DNA from: Allobaculum sp. | GTDB lineage: Bacteria; Bacillota_I; Bacilli_A; Erysipelotrichales; Erysipelotrichaceae | NCBI GenBank assembly: GCA_014803815.1 | Contig: JAAVAY010000061.1 | Coordinates: forward strand, 1 to 6,977 | DNA length: 6,977 bases | Direction: 5' to 3' | Shown: piece by piece, positions 1-6,080 of the stretch | Position numbering within the stretch: position 1 is the first letter of the stretch | Layout: the number at the start of each line of letters is the position of its first letter | Notes under the pieces: generated by a model | What the model was told of the DNA's origin: nothing | Database searches by the model: none | Seen by the model: only the letters and a program-made list of their open reading frames with translations | Position numbers and translations under genes: made by a program

Positions 1-6
1 ATCCAT
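1..6 (-). CDS. 5' end of an unidentified gene running off the left edge
   Basis: An ATG lies at 6-4 on the minus strand, followed by one more codon (GAT, Asp) before the window ends. It is preceded by AGGAAG (19-14) at a spacing of 7 bases, a good ribosome binding site for this genome. No function can be read from two codons. The call rests only on the start codon, the ribosome binding site, and a plausible promoter and leader upstream at 166-247. All complete genes here share this strand, which fits. Confidence 0.5.
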
Positions 7-165
7 TTTTTTACTTCCTATCTATCAATTTTTTAATATTCATCACGATCTTCTCGCCACTATTTGGAATATCTAATTTTTTTAAATTATTCATACAACA
101 TATAAATTAACTTCTCTTATATTAATCCATAACTCAATTAGTATTTCAACAATCCATGTCTAAAC

Positions 166-203
166 GGTACGTAATTTTGCTTAAATGGTAAAATCGTACC
201 ATT
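166..203 (-). promoter_or_regulatory. Overlapping, mutually exclusive inverted repeats
   Basis: Two dyads share one arm. Arm 166-178 pairs with 190-200: six pairs GGTACG/CGTACC, a 2-base bulge, then five A-T pairs. Alternatively 184-190 (AATGGTA) pairs perfectly with 197-203 (TACCATT) across a 6-base loop. Both cannot form at once. The element lies just downstream of the minus-strand promoter candidate at 219-247, so it would sit in the 5' leader of the gene starting at position 6. It could be an operator for a dimeric regulator or an RNA switch in the leader. Neither is proven. Confidence 0.35.
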
Positions 204-218
204 CCTAGTCCTAAGGTT

Positions 219-247
219 TTTATACAATTAGTGCCGGTTAGTTTGAA
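219..247 (-). promoter_or_regulatory. Candidate sigma-A promoter for the gene at the left edge
   Basis: On the minus strand TTCAAA (247-242, 4 of 6 to the -35 consensus) is separated by 17 bases from TATAAA (224-219, 5 of 6 to the -10 consensus). Transcription would begin near 212 and give a leader of about 200 bases before the ATG at 6. Such matches also arise by chance in AT-rich DNA. Confidence 0.35.
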
Positions 248-365
248 ATTAATTCTAATATGATTTTTTTAGCCCACTTTTATCCTATGAACTTCGCTCC
301 ATTTTTAATGTGAATTTCTTGATCGTTCTAAAATAAGACAAATTCAAGGAAGAAACGATAGATAG

Positions 366-444
366 AAAAAGAGAAGAAAGAAAACCGGGAAAATTGCTTC
401 TTACCAAAATTCAAAATTATGGAAGAATCAATTTTCCCAGTTTT
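366..444 (-). terminator. Rho-independent terminator after folA
   Basis: Arms 381-402 and 423-444 pair over 22 positions with only two mismatches: five pairs, a mismatch, ten perfect pairs (GGGAAAATTG/CAATTTTCCC), a mismatch, then five pairs. The loop is 20 bases. On the minus strand the stem is followed by a T-rich tract with interspersed C (384-366). It begins 9 bases past the folA stop codon and closes the HD-HAD-thyA-folA operon. T-rich sequence on the other side could allow weak termination from the plus strand as well. Confidence 0.8.
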
Positions 445-453
445 GTTTTCAAT

Positions 454-984
454 TTACTTTCGATCGTAGCGAATATGCTCATACACATAGCCATTTTCCT
501 CTACATGATCTAAAGGCGTAATGATGTATTGGGTTTCATCAAAGAAAGGAAAATATACATCCGCTAAAAAATTAGAGTCGATGTGGGTGAGATATAAGCT
601 TTGTGCGTAAGGAAGGAGTGCTTGATAAAGTGATCTGCCTCCGATGACATAAATAGGGTCTTGATAGGATTCATAGGCTTTAAAGAAGGCTTCAAGACTA
701 TCAAAGACTTCAACTTGACTTGGATCTAGCGGTTTGGGCCAAGTCTGCGCTTTTTCTTGGAGTAAGGTCTCTTTCGAAGCGTGACTAATGACAATGTGCT
801 TACGCCCTGGCAATAATCCAGGAAGGCTTTCAAAGGTTTTACGGCCCATCACCATGTGTTGATGAGCTGTTTGATTTTTAAAAAAACGCAAATCGCTGGG
901 TAAGTCCCGCTTCCAAGGCATATCGCCCTGAAAGCCTAGTTCATGATTTTTGCCCGTCGCAGCAATCAAAATAAGGTTTTTCAT
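454..984 (-). CDS. folA: Dihydrofolate reductase
   Basis: The 176-residue protein reduces dihydrofolate to tetrahydrofolate with NADPH in the cytoplasm, recycling the folate oxidised by the thymidylate synthase encoded just upstream. The DHFR fold is clear: an N-terminal strand with IAA (7-9), the MPW motif (22-24), the acidic active-site residue D31 before the FFK helix, VMGRKTFESLP (45-55) contacting NADPH, LPGR (58-61), the cofactor-site glycine pair in IGGRSLY (114-120), and FLADVYFP (139-146). Length is slightly above the usual 160-170. Two extra residues lie between W24 and D31 compared with E. coli DHFR. The residue before the glycine pair is Ile114, as at E. coli I94. The ATG overlaps the thyA stop as ATGA, with GGTGG 4 bases upstream inside thyA, so translation is probably coupled. 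Function is secure; the symbol folA versus dfrA is convention. Confidence 0.96.
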   Translation of the reverse strand: MKNLILIAATGKNHELGFQGDMPWKRDLPSDLRFFKNQTAHQHMVMGRKTFESLPGLLPGRKHIVISHASKETLLQEKAQTWPKPLDPSQVEVFDSLEAFFKAYESYQDPIYVIGGRSLYQALLPYAQSLYLTHIDSNFLADVYFPFFDETQYIITPLDHVEENGYVYEHIRYDRK

Positions 985-1853
985 TGCGCCACCGGCATGG
1001 AGATTTTTCCCATGTGCTGATAATTTTCTAGTTTAATATCTTTTAAGTCTTTCGAGTGATCAAAGTCATAAAAGTTTTTGATCTCTGGATTGAGCCAAAG
1101 TTTGGGAGCTGGATAGGATCCCTGCTCATGAAAGCGATGAAGTTGCTCTTCAATGCCTTCAATTTGGTTGACGTAAATATGGGCATCTTTAATCGACCAA
1201 TCCAAAATCCCTGGTTTTAATCCACACACTTGCGCCACCATACAAAGCAAAACGGCATATTGGGTGACATTAAAGGGCAACCCCAAAGGCACATCGCATG
1301 AGCGCTGATGAACTAAGACATTAAGCTTGCCATCGGTAATGTCCCATTCGCTGCTCCAAACACAGCTTGGAAGGACAGCGGTATCCAACTCAGCATCTTG
1401 CCACAAGCTCATCACGCGTCGACGATCGTCAGGAGTCGTTTGAAGCGATTCAAGCAAGCGATCCATGAGGCCGTACTTTTTGACGATATACCCATAAGCC
1501 GTTCCGATGGTATGAGCCATGGCCGGATCAAAGCGACGCAAAATTTGGCCCGTATTGAGATCTTTCCAAAGCCCTTCTTCATCGATCTCCCACGCATCCC
1601 ATATGTGGACGTTTCGCTCTTGGAGCCAGCGGACATCGTTGCTTTGAACTTGGTAAATCCAAAGCAATTCCAACACGGCTTGACGGATAAAGAGTTGTTT
1701 GGTGGTTAAAATGGGAAATTCCTCTCCGACATTGAGTTGAAAATGTGCCATCGGAAGTTTAAGGGTATCTACTCCCGTACGGTTAGAAACCCGTGTGCCA
1801 TTTTTTAAAATGTCTTCACAAAGATGACAATAAATTTCATCCCAAGTGCTCAC
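981..1853 (-). CDS. thyA: Thymidylate synthase (ThyA type)
   Basis: This 290-residue cytoplasmic enzyme methylates dUMP to dTMP with methylene-tetrahydrofolate, releasing dihydrofolate for FolA. By alignment from memory to E. coli ThyA: R25 in NRTG, E62 in LELLW, W85 in IWDAW, R144/R145, the nucleophile C164, Q183-R184-S185-C186-D187 for phosphate and uracil binding, N195 in LPFN, and H225/Y227 in AHIYVNQ. The C-terminus MPVAQ fits the conserved tail. The catalytic segment reads LPSCVWSSEWD rather than the classical PCH...QF, so the residue after the nucleophile is Val, not His. I recall this variant from related Bacillota, so it is probably lineage-typical. The start is GTG, abutting the stop of the HAD gene with no gap, with AGGTGG 5 bases upstream; the next Met is residue 35, far inside the fold. 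The gene overlaps folA by 4 bases. Confidence 0.96.
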   Translation of the reverse strand: MSTWDEIYCHLCEDILKNGTRVSNRTGVDTLKLPMAHFQLNVGEEFPILTTKQLFIRQAVLELLWIYQVQSNDVRWLQERNVHIWDAWEIDEEGLWKDLNTGQILRRFDPAMAHTIGTAYGYIVKKYGLMDRLLESLQTTPDDRRRVMSLWQDAELDTAVLPSCVWSSEWDITDGKLNVLVHQRSCDVPLGLPFNVTQYAVLLCMVAQVCGLKPGILDWSIKDAHIYVNQIEGIEEQLHRFHEQGSYPAPKLWLNPEIKNFYDFDHSKDLKDIKLENYQHMGKISMPVAQ

Positions 1854-2717
1854 TTAAGCCACCTTTTGATCCAAGGTATCGGGATGATTGGCTAAGATGA
1901 CATCGTTGATGTAATGGGCTAACGCGTCTTCATCATTGGTATAAGGACTTACAACATCCGCAATCGCTTTAATGCCAGGCAACGCATTTTGCATGGCTAC
2001 CCCTGTACCCGCCAACGTTAACATCTCCGCATCGTTGTTTTCATCGCCAAAGGCTACGATGTTGTCGAGTTTTAAACCAAAGTGATCGCACACTTTTTGC
2101 ACACCAAAACCTTTGTTGATATCGGGTTGAACGAATTCATACAATACGTCACTCGTAGAAAAGCTGGTGATTCCTGGCAAGTGAATGGTTTTAGCGATTT
2201 CATCGACTTTCGCTTGATCTTCGGGTTTAGAACGAATGATGAGCTTGTTGACATTGTTGTTATGCAAAAATTCTTCCAAATCCACAATGATTTCTTCTTC
2301 TCCATACAATTCAGCATTGGCTAAAGTCTCAGGAGTAGAGTAGTTGGTATAGCGTTTGTTTCCAATCATGGCCTCAAAGTGTAAATTGGGCATATCCTTG
2401 TAGTGTTCAATGATTTGCCAGATTAAATCGCCATTCATAATGGAATACACATCCTTTTCGCCACGACGTACGTCGTAAAGAACGCCTCCATTCATACCCA
2501 CTAAGAAACTGATGGAATCTTCTAGACCCCAATCTTTCGCTAAAATGAGACCGCTTTCTACAGGACGACCGGAAACGACCCCAAATAAAATGCCATGATT
2601 TTTCAATTGGCGAATGGCTTCTTTGGTGGCTTCGGTCACCTTTTTTTCACTGTTTAAAAGCGTACCATCTAGGTCGGTGGCTACAAGGGTAACGGTTTGT
2701 GGTTTTTCTTTTGTCAT
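1854..2717 (-). CDS. Cof-type HAD-IIB phosphatase
   Basis: A haloacid dehalogenase superfamily hydrolase of 287 residues from the ATG chosen here. From that start the motifs are: motif I TDLDGTLL with nucleophile D15 and acid/base D17; motif II VVSGRP with S49; motif III K202 in INKGFG; motif IV GDENND (224-229) binding Mg2+. The long insert between motifs II and III is the C2B cap typical of the Cof/YidA group. Such enzymes dephosphorylate sugar phosphates, nucleotides or cofactors such as pyridoxal phosphate and FMN; the substrate cannot be read here. A TTG at 2720 directly precedes the ATG; ATG at 2717 is preferred because AGGAGG (2731-2726) then sits 8 bases upstream. The stop abuts the thyA start, and 41 bases separate it from the HD gene with no terminator between, so it belongs to the operon. 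Confidence 0.9.
   Translation of the reverse strand: MTKEKPQTVTLVATDLDGTLLNSEKKVTEATKEAIRQLKNHGILFGVVSGRPVESGLILAKDWGLEDSISFLVGMNGGVLYDVRRGEKDVYSIMNGDLIWQIIEHYKDMPNLHFEAMIGNKRYTNYSTPETLANAELYGEEEIIVDLEEFLHNNNVNKLIIRSKPEDQAKVDEIAKTIHLPGITSFSTSDVLYEFVQPDINKGFGVQKVCDHFGLKLDNIVAFGDENNDAEMLTLAGTGVAMQNALPGIKAIADVVSPYTNDEDALAHYINDVILANHPDTLDQKVA
1859..1864 (-). promoter_or_regulatory. Ribosome binding site fixing the GTG start of thyA
   Basis: AGGTGG on the minus strand lies inside the last codons of the HAD gene, 5 bases before the GTG at 1853-1851. It supports the unusual start codon and implies that ribosomes finishing the HAD gene can reinitiate on thyA. Confidence 0.7.
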
Positions 2718-2758
2718 CAAAAGTTCCTCCTACTTGTTTTGTTAGGTTGTTTTCTTTT

Positions 2759-3544
2759 TTAATGGAGGTCTGAAGACTTAGCCCCTTTTTCGAGGGCTAA
2801 TTGGACAGACTCAAGAATCGCTTGGACTTGTTCTTGGGCGTTTCGATTTTCAATGAGGCCTTGGTCTAAAAGACTTGTCAATGGCTTTTTCCAATAGCCC
2901 TCGTTTAGAGCCATTTGAAACGAGATGGGATAGTTTAAGTCAAAGACGAATCCCAAAAATGAGATCCAGATATCTAGTCCTGATTGACGATCTTCTCGTC
3001 GAACGCATTGTCCTTTTTGAATGGCTTCATACACCTTAGAAGAGACTAAAGCTTGACGCGTTTTTTCTAAAGTTTGACCAGACGTAATAGCGGGATCTTC
3101 CGTGGCAGCCACGAAAAAGATATCCAATTTATCCGCATCGCGAACGATTTGATCGAGCGTGCGTTGTAAGCCTTGATGTTCTAAAGGAATTTCTAAAAGT
3201 CCATGAGCATAGACGGCTTGAATGATCAGCTCTTGATCTTCTTTGGATAGATCACTAAGAAAGCTTAGCTGATCGCGTAAAATTTGAGCACCTAACGCGG
3301 CGTGATTGACGCTTTTGACATCGTAAAAGGTGTGATAATTCTTTACTTGTTCAAAGCGACCGATGTCATGAAATAAGGCAGCTAAATGAGCCAATCGTCT
3401 TTCGTGATCGCTTAAAGGTAAGCTTTGCGCAATTTGATCGGCTTTTTCCACCACTCGCCACGTATGATTTATCTTTAAGGCAATTTGGGGATCGGTCAGA
3501 TCATAGGTTTCGACATAGGCAGTAAATCGTTGTTCTTCCTGCAT
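2759..3544 (-). CDS. HD-domain metal-dependent phosphohydrolase
   Basis: The 261-residue protein has the HD superfamily metal-site pattern: H27 in NHTWRV, the H59-D60 doublet in LFHDIGRF, and D136/D138 in RDADKLD. Further histidines (H71, H81, H114) lie in the helical core. HD proteins hydrolyse phosphomonoesters or phosphodiesters, often of nucleotides; nothing here identifies the substrate. I do not see a RelA synthetase, cyclic-dinucleotide GYP signature or nucleotidyltransferase domain. The C-terminal 90 residues are mostly helical with an aromatic patch (WISFLGFVFDL). The frame stays open upstream to a TTG at 3613, but that would add 23 hydrophobic and basic residues without a ribosome binding site. 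The ATG at 3544 has AAGGAG (3554-3549) 4 bases before it and is preferred. It is the first gene of the operon ending with folA. Confidence 0.85.
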   Translation of the reverse strand: MQEEQRFTAYVETYDLTDPQIALKINHTWRVVEKADQIAQSLPLSDHERRLAHLAALFHDIGRFEQVKNYHTFYDVKSVNHAALGAQILRDQLSFLSDLSKEDQELIIQAVYAHGLLEIPLEHQGLQRTLDQIVRDADKLDIFFVAATEDPAITSGQTLEKTRQALVSSKVYEAIQKGQCVRREDRQSGLDIWISFLGFVFDLNYPISFQMALNEGYWKKPLTSLLDQGLIENRNAQEQVQAILESVQLALEKGAKSSDLH

Positions 3545-3576
3545 AAAGCTCCTTTCTAAAAGGTGCTTTGTAGTCA

Positions 3577-3605
3577 ATCGTATCTCAAAATGAACCAATA
3601 ACCAA
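3577..3605 (-). promoter_or_regulatory. Candidate promoter of the HD-HAD-thyA-folA operon
   Basis: On the minus strand TTGGTT (3605-3600) and TACGAT (3582-3577) are spaced by 17 bases, giving a start near 3570 and a short leader of about 26 bases. Both hexamers match only moderately (3 of 6 and 4 of 6). It lies between the lipoprotein terminator and the HD gene, where a promoter is needed. The -35 lies inside a small tandem repeat (3591-3614). Confidence 0.3.
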
Positions 3606-3614
3606 ATAACCAAC
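3591..3614. repeat. Three tandem 8-base repeats
   Basis: On the plus strand the units read TGAACCAA, TAACCAAA and TAACCAAC, sharing the core AACCAA with an 8-base period. They lie at the upstream edge of the operon promoter region and overlap its candidate -35. They could be regulator half-sites on nearly one helix face or simple chance; three short copies are weak evidence. Confidence 0.4.
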
Positions 3615-3710
3615 TGTTTTTGGAGTTGAATCGAACGTCCTATCTTTAGTTTGACAATCTTTTAAGAGAAAAATGTCTTTATGCCCATTTTATTATTTTT
3701 CCAGCCACTT

Positions 3711-3741
3711 AAAAAAGAGTTTCCTTTTGGGAAACTCTTTG
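3711..3741 (-). terminator. Rho-independent terminator after the lipoprotein gene
   Basis: Arms 3715-3725 (AAAGAGTTTCC) and 3731-3741 (GGAAACTCTTT) pair perfectly over 11 bases around a 5-base loop. On the minus strand the stem runs straight into a run of T. It starts about 40 bases after the lipoprotein stop codon. There is no T tract in the plus direction, so it serves the minus strand. It separates the lipoprotein unit from the thyA operon. Confidence 0.9.
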
Positions 3742-3778
3742 ACTGTTCAATGGAAATTGTTGTAGAAAAAGCTAACCA

Positions 3779-4921
3779 TTATTGCCATGTTTTGATAGAG
3801 AAGTCGGCTCCAGCGCTCAAATCTTCTTTGAGCAAGCCGCCAACACTAGCTTCAAAGTCTTCTGCTTCATCTGCATCTAGGCCTTCTACTTCGGTGACAT
3901 TGCGAATATTGACATATACTTTTTGATCGGTGGTATATACCGCATGGAAGATGTTATTGCCCACTTCAGTTAACACTCCATTTTGATCGAAATCAAAGTA
4001 GAAAGTTTCTCCTTCGATATCATCGAGGCCAAGAACGACTTTGCCATCCAAATTATCCACTAAGGGAACTAAACCAGCTGCAGCCGCTTTATAGGTCGCC
4101 AAATCTTTGACTTCTAAACTCAATCGATATCCTTTGCGTTTTTTCTTTACACTATACGTATAAAGAGAGGAATTGTGAATGGGATCCACGGTTCGTGCTA
4201 GACCACAGTTGATGACGCTGTCGCGTAAATTGGTGGCTCCTAATGTTTCTTTGTCATAGGAAGGAGTAAAGACTTGGGTTACAGTGCCTTTAAATTGCTC
4301 ATGAGTATCTGTAGTGGAAACGACAAGTCCTTTGTTATCCGCCTCACTATTGCCCATCGAAATTAAAACCCCTGTACCCGAGATAAATTCATCAATGGAA
4401 TTGGCTAAATCGCTAAAATCGGCGATCAACACGTTGTCATTATTTATAGACATCCCATCCAAACGAGCCGTTTGATATAACAAATTGGCAGTAACAAAAC
4501 TGGATTCACTTGCGGTTTGGTATTCGTAAATTTCTCCATCCCCTTCGCTTTCCAAAACTCCATTATGGGCTTCAACGGTATTTTGAAAAATATTCATCCA
4601 AGCTTCTTCTGCCTTTTCATCATCTTCTACATTGGCTAATAAAGTGTTAAGTAAGGCGTTATCGGTTTGGGCTTGGCTTGTAGCACTACTGGTGCTTGAG
4701 GCTTCACTTGATACTTCGCTAGAAGCTTCACTGGAAGTAGATGTCTTTTCACTCGTTGAGGAAGCTTTGCTCGCAGCCTTGCTGGTGGAAGACTCTTCAC
4801 TGGTGATACTTGATTCCTTACTGCTTGTGCTTGAAGAGGTAGTGGTAGTAGAGCTCGAGCATCCAGCTAACAGCGCTGCACACATCAATAGCAACCCACT
4901 GCGTTTTAAAATAGGTTTCAT
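3779..4921 (-). CDS. Surface lipoprotein with Ser/Thr-rich tether, function unknown
   Basis: From the chosen start the protein has 380 residues. A lipoprotein signal is clear: basic start (K2, K6, R7), hydrophobic stretch 9-19, lipobox L18-A19-G20-C21, so C21 would be lipidated and anchor it outside the membrane. Residues 22-82 are a low-complexity tether in which 42 of 61 positions are Ser or Thr, with SEASS/SEVSS-like repeats. Residues of about 86-380 form a mixed alpha/beta, acidic domain with only one cysteine that I cannot assign to a family; alternating strands such as FYFDFDQNG and VYVNIRNV suggest a beta-rich ligand-binding or stalk-like fold. The frame extends to an ATG at 4972, but the ATG at 4921 has GAGGG 6 bases upstream and puts the signal peptide at the terminus. 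The gene appears to be a single transcription unit with a terminator on both sides. Confidence 0.85.
   Translation of the reverse strand: MKPILKRSGLLLMCAALLAGCSSSTTTTSSSTSSKESSITSEESSTSKAASKASSTSEKTSTSSEASSEVSSEASSTSSATSQAQTDNALLNTLLANVEDDEKAEEAWMNIFQNTVEAHNGVLESEGDGEIYEYQTASESSFVTANLLYQTARLDGMSINNDNVLIADFSDLANSIDEFISGTGVLISMGNSEADNKGLVVSTTDTHEQFKGTVTQVFTPSYDKETLGATNLRDSVINCGLARTVDPIHNSSLYTYSVKKKRKGYRLSLEVKDLATYKAAAAGLVPLVDNLDGKVVLGLDDIEGETFYFDFDQNGVLTEVGNNIFHAVYTTDQKVYVNIRNVTEVEGLDADEAEDFEASVGGLLKEDLSAGADFSIKTWQ
4676..4858 (-). repeat. Ser/Thr low-complexity coding repeat
   Basis: The tether of the lipoprotein is written in repetitive Ser, Thr, Glu and Ala codons. Near-repeats of the Ser-Glu-Ala-Ser-Ser unit (residues 64-76) are clearest. 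Such a segment usually spans the peptidoglycan and can change in length by slippage. It also creates a long open frame on the opposite strand that should not be taken as a gene. Confidence 0.75.
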
Positions 4922-4974
4922 TTCATTCCCTCTATTTTTCTTTCTTTTCTTCACTTTACAACAAATTTTCATGA

Positions 4975-4995
4975 CCTAGCAGGAAAAAGGCTAGG
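4975..4995. promoter_or_regulatory. Perfect 6-base dyad upstream of the lipoprotein gene
   Basis: CCTAGC (4975-4980) and GCTAGG (4990-4995) are perfect inverted repeats 9 bases apart, about 55 bases upstream of the lipoprotein ATG and downstream of the ZIP terminator. The position fits an operator or a small leader hairpin. No convincing -35/-10 pair was found nearby, so the role is open. Confidence 0.3.
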
Positions 4996-5034
4996 GAAGA
5001 CTTTCAAGGTAAGAATTTTTATAAAACTCAAGAA

Positions 5035-5070
5035 AATAAAAAAATGGTGAGCTAAAATTTAGCTCGCCAT
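5035..5070 (-). terminator. Rho-independent terminator after the ZIP gene
   Basis: Arms 5044-5054 and 5060-5070 pair over 11 positions, including one G-T pair, around a 5-base AT loop. On the minus strand the stem is followed by a run of seven T with further T beyond. It begins 2 bases after the stop codon of the ZIP transporter gene, a normal arrangement, and insulates the lipoprotein gene. Confidence 0.9.
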
Positions 5071-5072
5071 GT

Positions 5073-5855
5073 TTAGCTCAGGGCTACGTCTAAAGCCATC
5101 ATAATGGAAAAACCTAAGGCAAAAAAGAGCGTGCCGATGTTGGAGTGATCGCCTTGGGACATCTCTGGAATTAACTCTTCTACAACGACATACACCATGG
5201 CTCCCGCGGCAAAGCTTAAAAAGTAAGGTAACCAGGGGGTTAAAAACTGTCCAGCCGCAATCATCAAAAACGCCCCAAGGGGTTCAACTACTCCTGAAAG
5301 CATTCCATACACAAAGGCTTTGCCTTTCGACATGCCTTCGGCGCGTAAAGGCATGGAAATAATGGCTCCTTCGGGAAAGTTTTGAATCGCAATTCCAAGG
5401 GCTAAAGCCAAAGCGCCCATAGCGGAAATGGTGGAGTTTCCCGATAACCAACCAGCGTATACGATTCCTACAGCCATTCCTTCAGGCAGATTGTGAAGCG
5501 TCACCGCCAACATCAACATCGTGGTCTTGGGAAGGTGACTTTTAAATCCTTCGGCTTGCTCACTATTCATGTGCATATGGGGAATGGTTTGATCTAAAAG
5601 AAGTAAAAATAAAATTCCAATCCAAAAACCCACTACAGCCGGAATAAAAGCCCAAATTCCCATCTCTTGACTTTGTTCCATGGATGGAATCAAAAGGCTC
5701 CACACCGAAGCGGCGATCATCACCCCCGCGGCAAAGCCTGTAAGAGCGCGTTGCACTATCGGATGAACCTTATTTTTCATAAAAAATACACAAGCCGATC
5801 CTAGAGTCGTCCCTAGAAAGCGAATAAGGATCCCTTGTAAAACTTGCAGTGACAT
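5073..5855 (-). CDS. ZIP-family divalent metal transporter
   Basis: A 260-residue integral membrane protein of the ZIP (ZupT/GufA-like) family, which imports Zn2+ and related divalent metals. About eight hydrophobic segments are visible: roughly 5-25, 38-57, 68-88, 112-134, 142-160, 178-200, 208-228 and 240-259. The metal site motifs are present: HNLPEG (121-126) in the fourth segment and QNFPEG (158-163) in the fifth, plus VVEELIPE (224-231) near the end. A short His loop (PHMHMN, 92-97) lies between segments 3 and 4. In the fifth segment the classical His is Gln, seen in part of the bacterial family. The frame extends to a GTG at 5879, but that places AGGAGG (5870-5865) inside the coding region; ATG 5855, 9 bases after it, is the real start. 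Metal specificity is not readable. The gene is monocistronic. Confidence 0.93.
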   Translation of the reverse strand: MSLQVLQGILIRFLGTTLGSACVFFMKNKVHPIVQRALTGFAAGVMIAASVWSLLIPSMEQSQEMGIWAFIPAVVGFWIGILFLLLLDQTIPHMHMNSEQAEGFKSHLPKTTMLMLAVTLHNLPEGMAVGIVYAGWLSGNSTISAMGALALALGIAIQNFPEGAIISMPLRAEGMSKGKAFVYGMLSGVVEPLGAFLMIAAGQFLTPWLPYFLSFAAGAMVYVVVEELIPEMSQGDHSNIGTLFFALGFSIMMALDVALS

Positions 5856-5864
5856 GATTTCTTT

Positions 5865-5870
5865 CCTCCT
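5865..5870 (-). promoter_or_regulatory. Ribosome binding site that decides the ZIP start
   Basis: A perfect AGGAGG on the minus strand, 9 bases before ATG 5855. An in-frame GTG at 5879 lies upstream of it and would need a different, absent site, so the shorter 260-residue protein is preferred. Confidence 0.85.
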
Positions 5871-5880
5871 AATTTTCACC

Positions 5881-5922
5881 TTACCGAACTTTTCGAAAAG
5901 AAGGAAAATGAACGCTCACCAT
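5881..5922 (-). other. Possible 13-codon leader ORF with a start-stop overlap
   Basis: On the minus strand AAGGAG (5942-5937) lies 9 bases before an ATG at 5927 that is followed immediately by TAA, and this overlaps a second ATG at 5922 as ATGTAATG. The second ATG opens a 13-residue frame (MVSVHFPSFRKVR) ending at 5881, 10 bases before the ribosome binding site of the ZIP gene. A leader or start-stop element controlling ZIP expression is possible. The DNA is purine-rich on this strand, so chance is also plausible. Confidence 0.25.
5889..5900. promoter_or_regulatory. 12-base perfect palindrome upstream of the ZIP gene
   Basis: CTTTTCGAAAAG reads identically on both strands, 34-45 bases upstream of the ZIP start. 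It could be an operator. It does not match the Zur, MntR or Fur boxes I know. A single 12-base palindrome in AT-rich DNA is weak evidence. Confidence 0.25.
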
Positions 5923-6080
5923 TACATAATTTCTCTCTCCTTACCAAAAAAGAAAGATATGGAAAGAATTGGAATTGCGTTTCTTTTTTATTTATTATTA
6001 TCGTTTTTTCTTAGTTTTAGATGAAAAGATAGTTTTTATCACTTGATATTGGAAAAGGAGAGATAAAGGAGTCAAAGCTG

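Larger units (their letters stand above)
7..380. other. AT-rich intergenic region, probable promoter and leader
   Basis: No reading frame with a credible ribosome binding site is seen on either strand in these 374 bases. The composition is clearly more AT-rich than the genes. The stretch separates the terminator after folA from the ATG at 6-4. It holds a minus-strand promoter candidate (219-247) and a set of overlapping inverted repeats (166-203). A second, weaker promoter-like pair is TTTCAA at 144-149 (TTGAAA on the minus strand) with ATATTA at 119-124, but its 19-base spacing is poor. I see no tRNA, CRISPR or insertion sequence in it. Confidence 0.6.

Noticed and set aside
1398..1709. Plus-strand open frame of 103 codons
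   Set aside because: It lies wholly inside thyA, whose motifs are unambiguous, and has no recognisable domain.
3545..3613. Longer HD protein from the TTG at 3613
   Set aside because: It lacks a ribosome binding site and would place the promoter candidate and AAGGAG site inside the coding region.
3545..3710. Tetrahydrofolate riboswitch ahead of the folate operon
   Set aside because: I looked for the pseudoknotted THF-I core with its conserved purine-rich arms and saw none; the likely leader is only about 26 bases.
3681..3926. Plus-strand open frame of 81 codons
   Set aside because: It runs through the lipoprotein terminator and the antisense of its C-terminus, with no ribosome binding site.
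4632..4979. Plus-strand open frame of 115 codons rich in Leu, Val and Glu
   Set aside because: It is the antisense of the Ser/Thr-rich tether and signal peptide of the lipoprotein; repetitive Ser codons keep the opposite strand open. There is no ribosome binding site.
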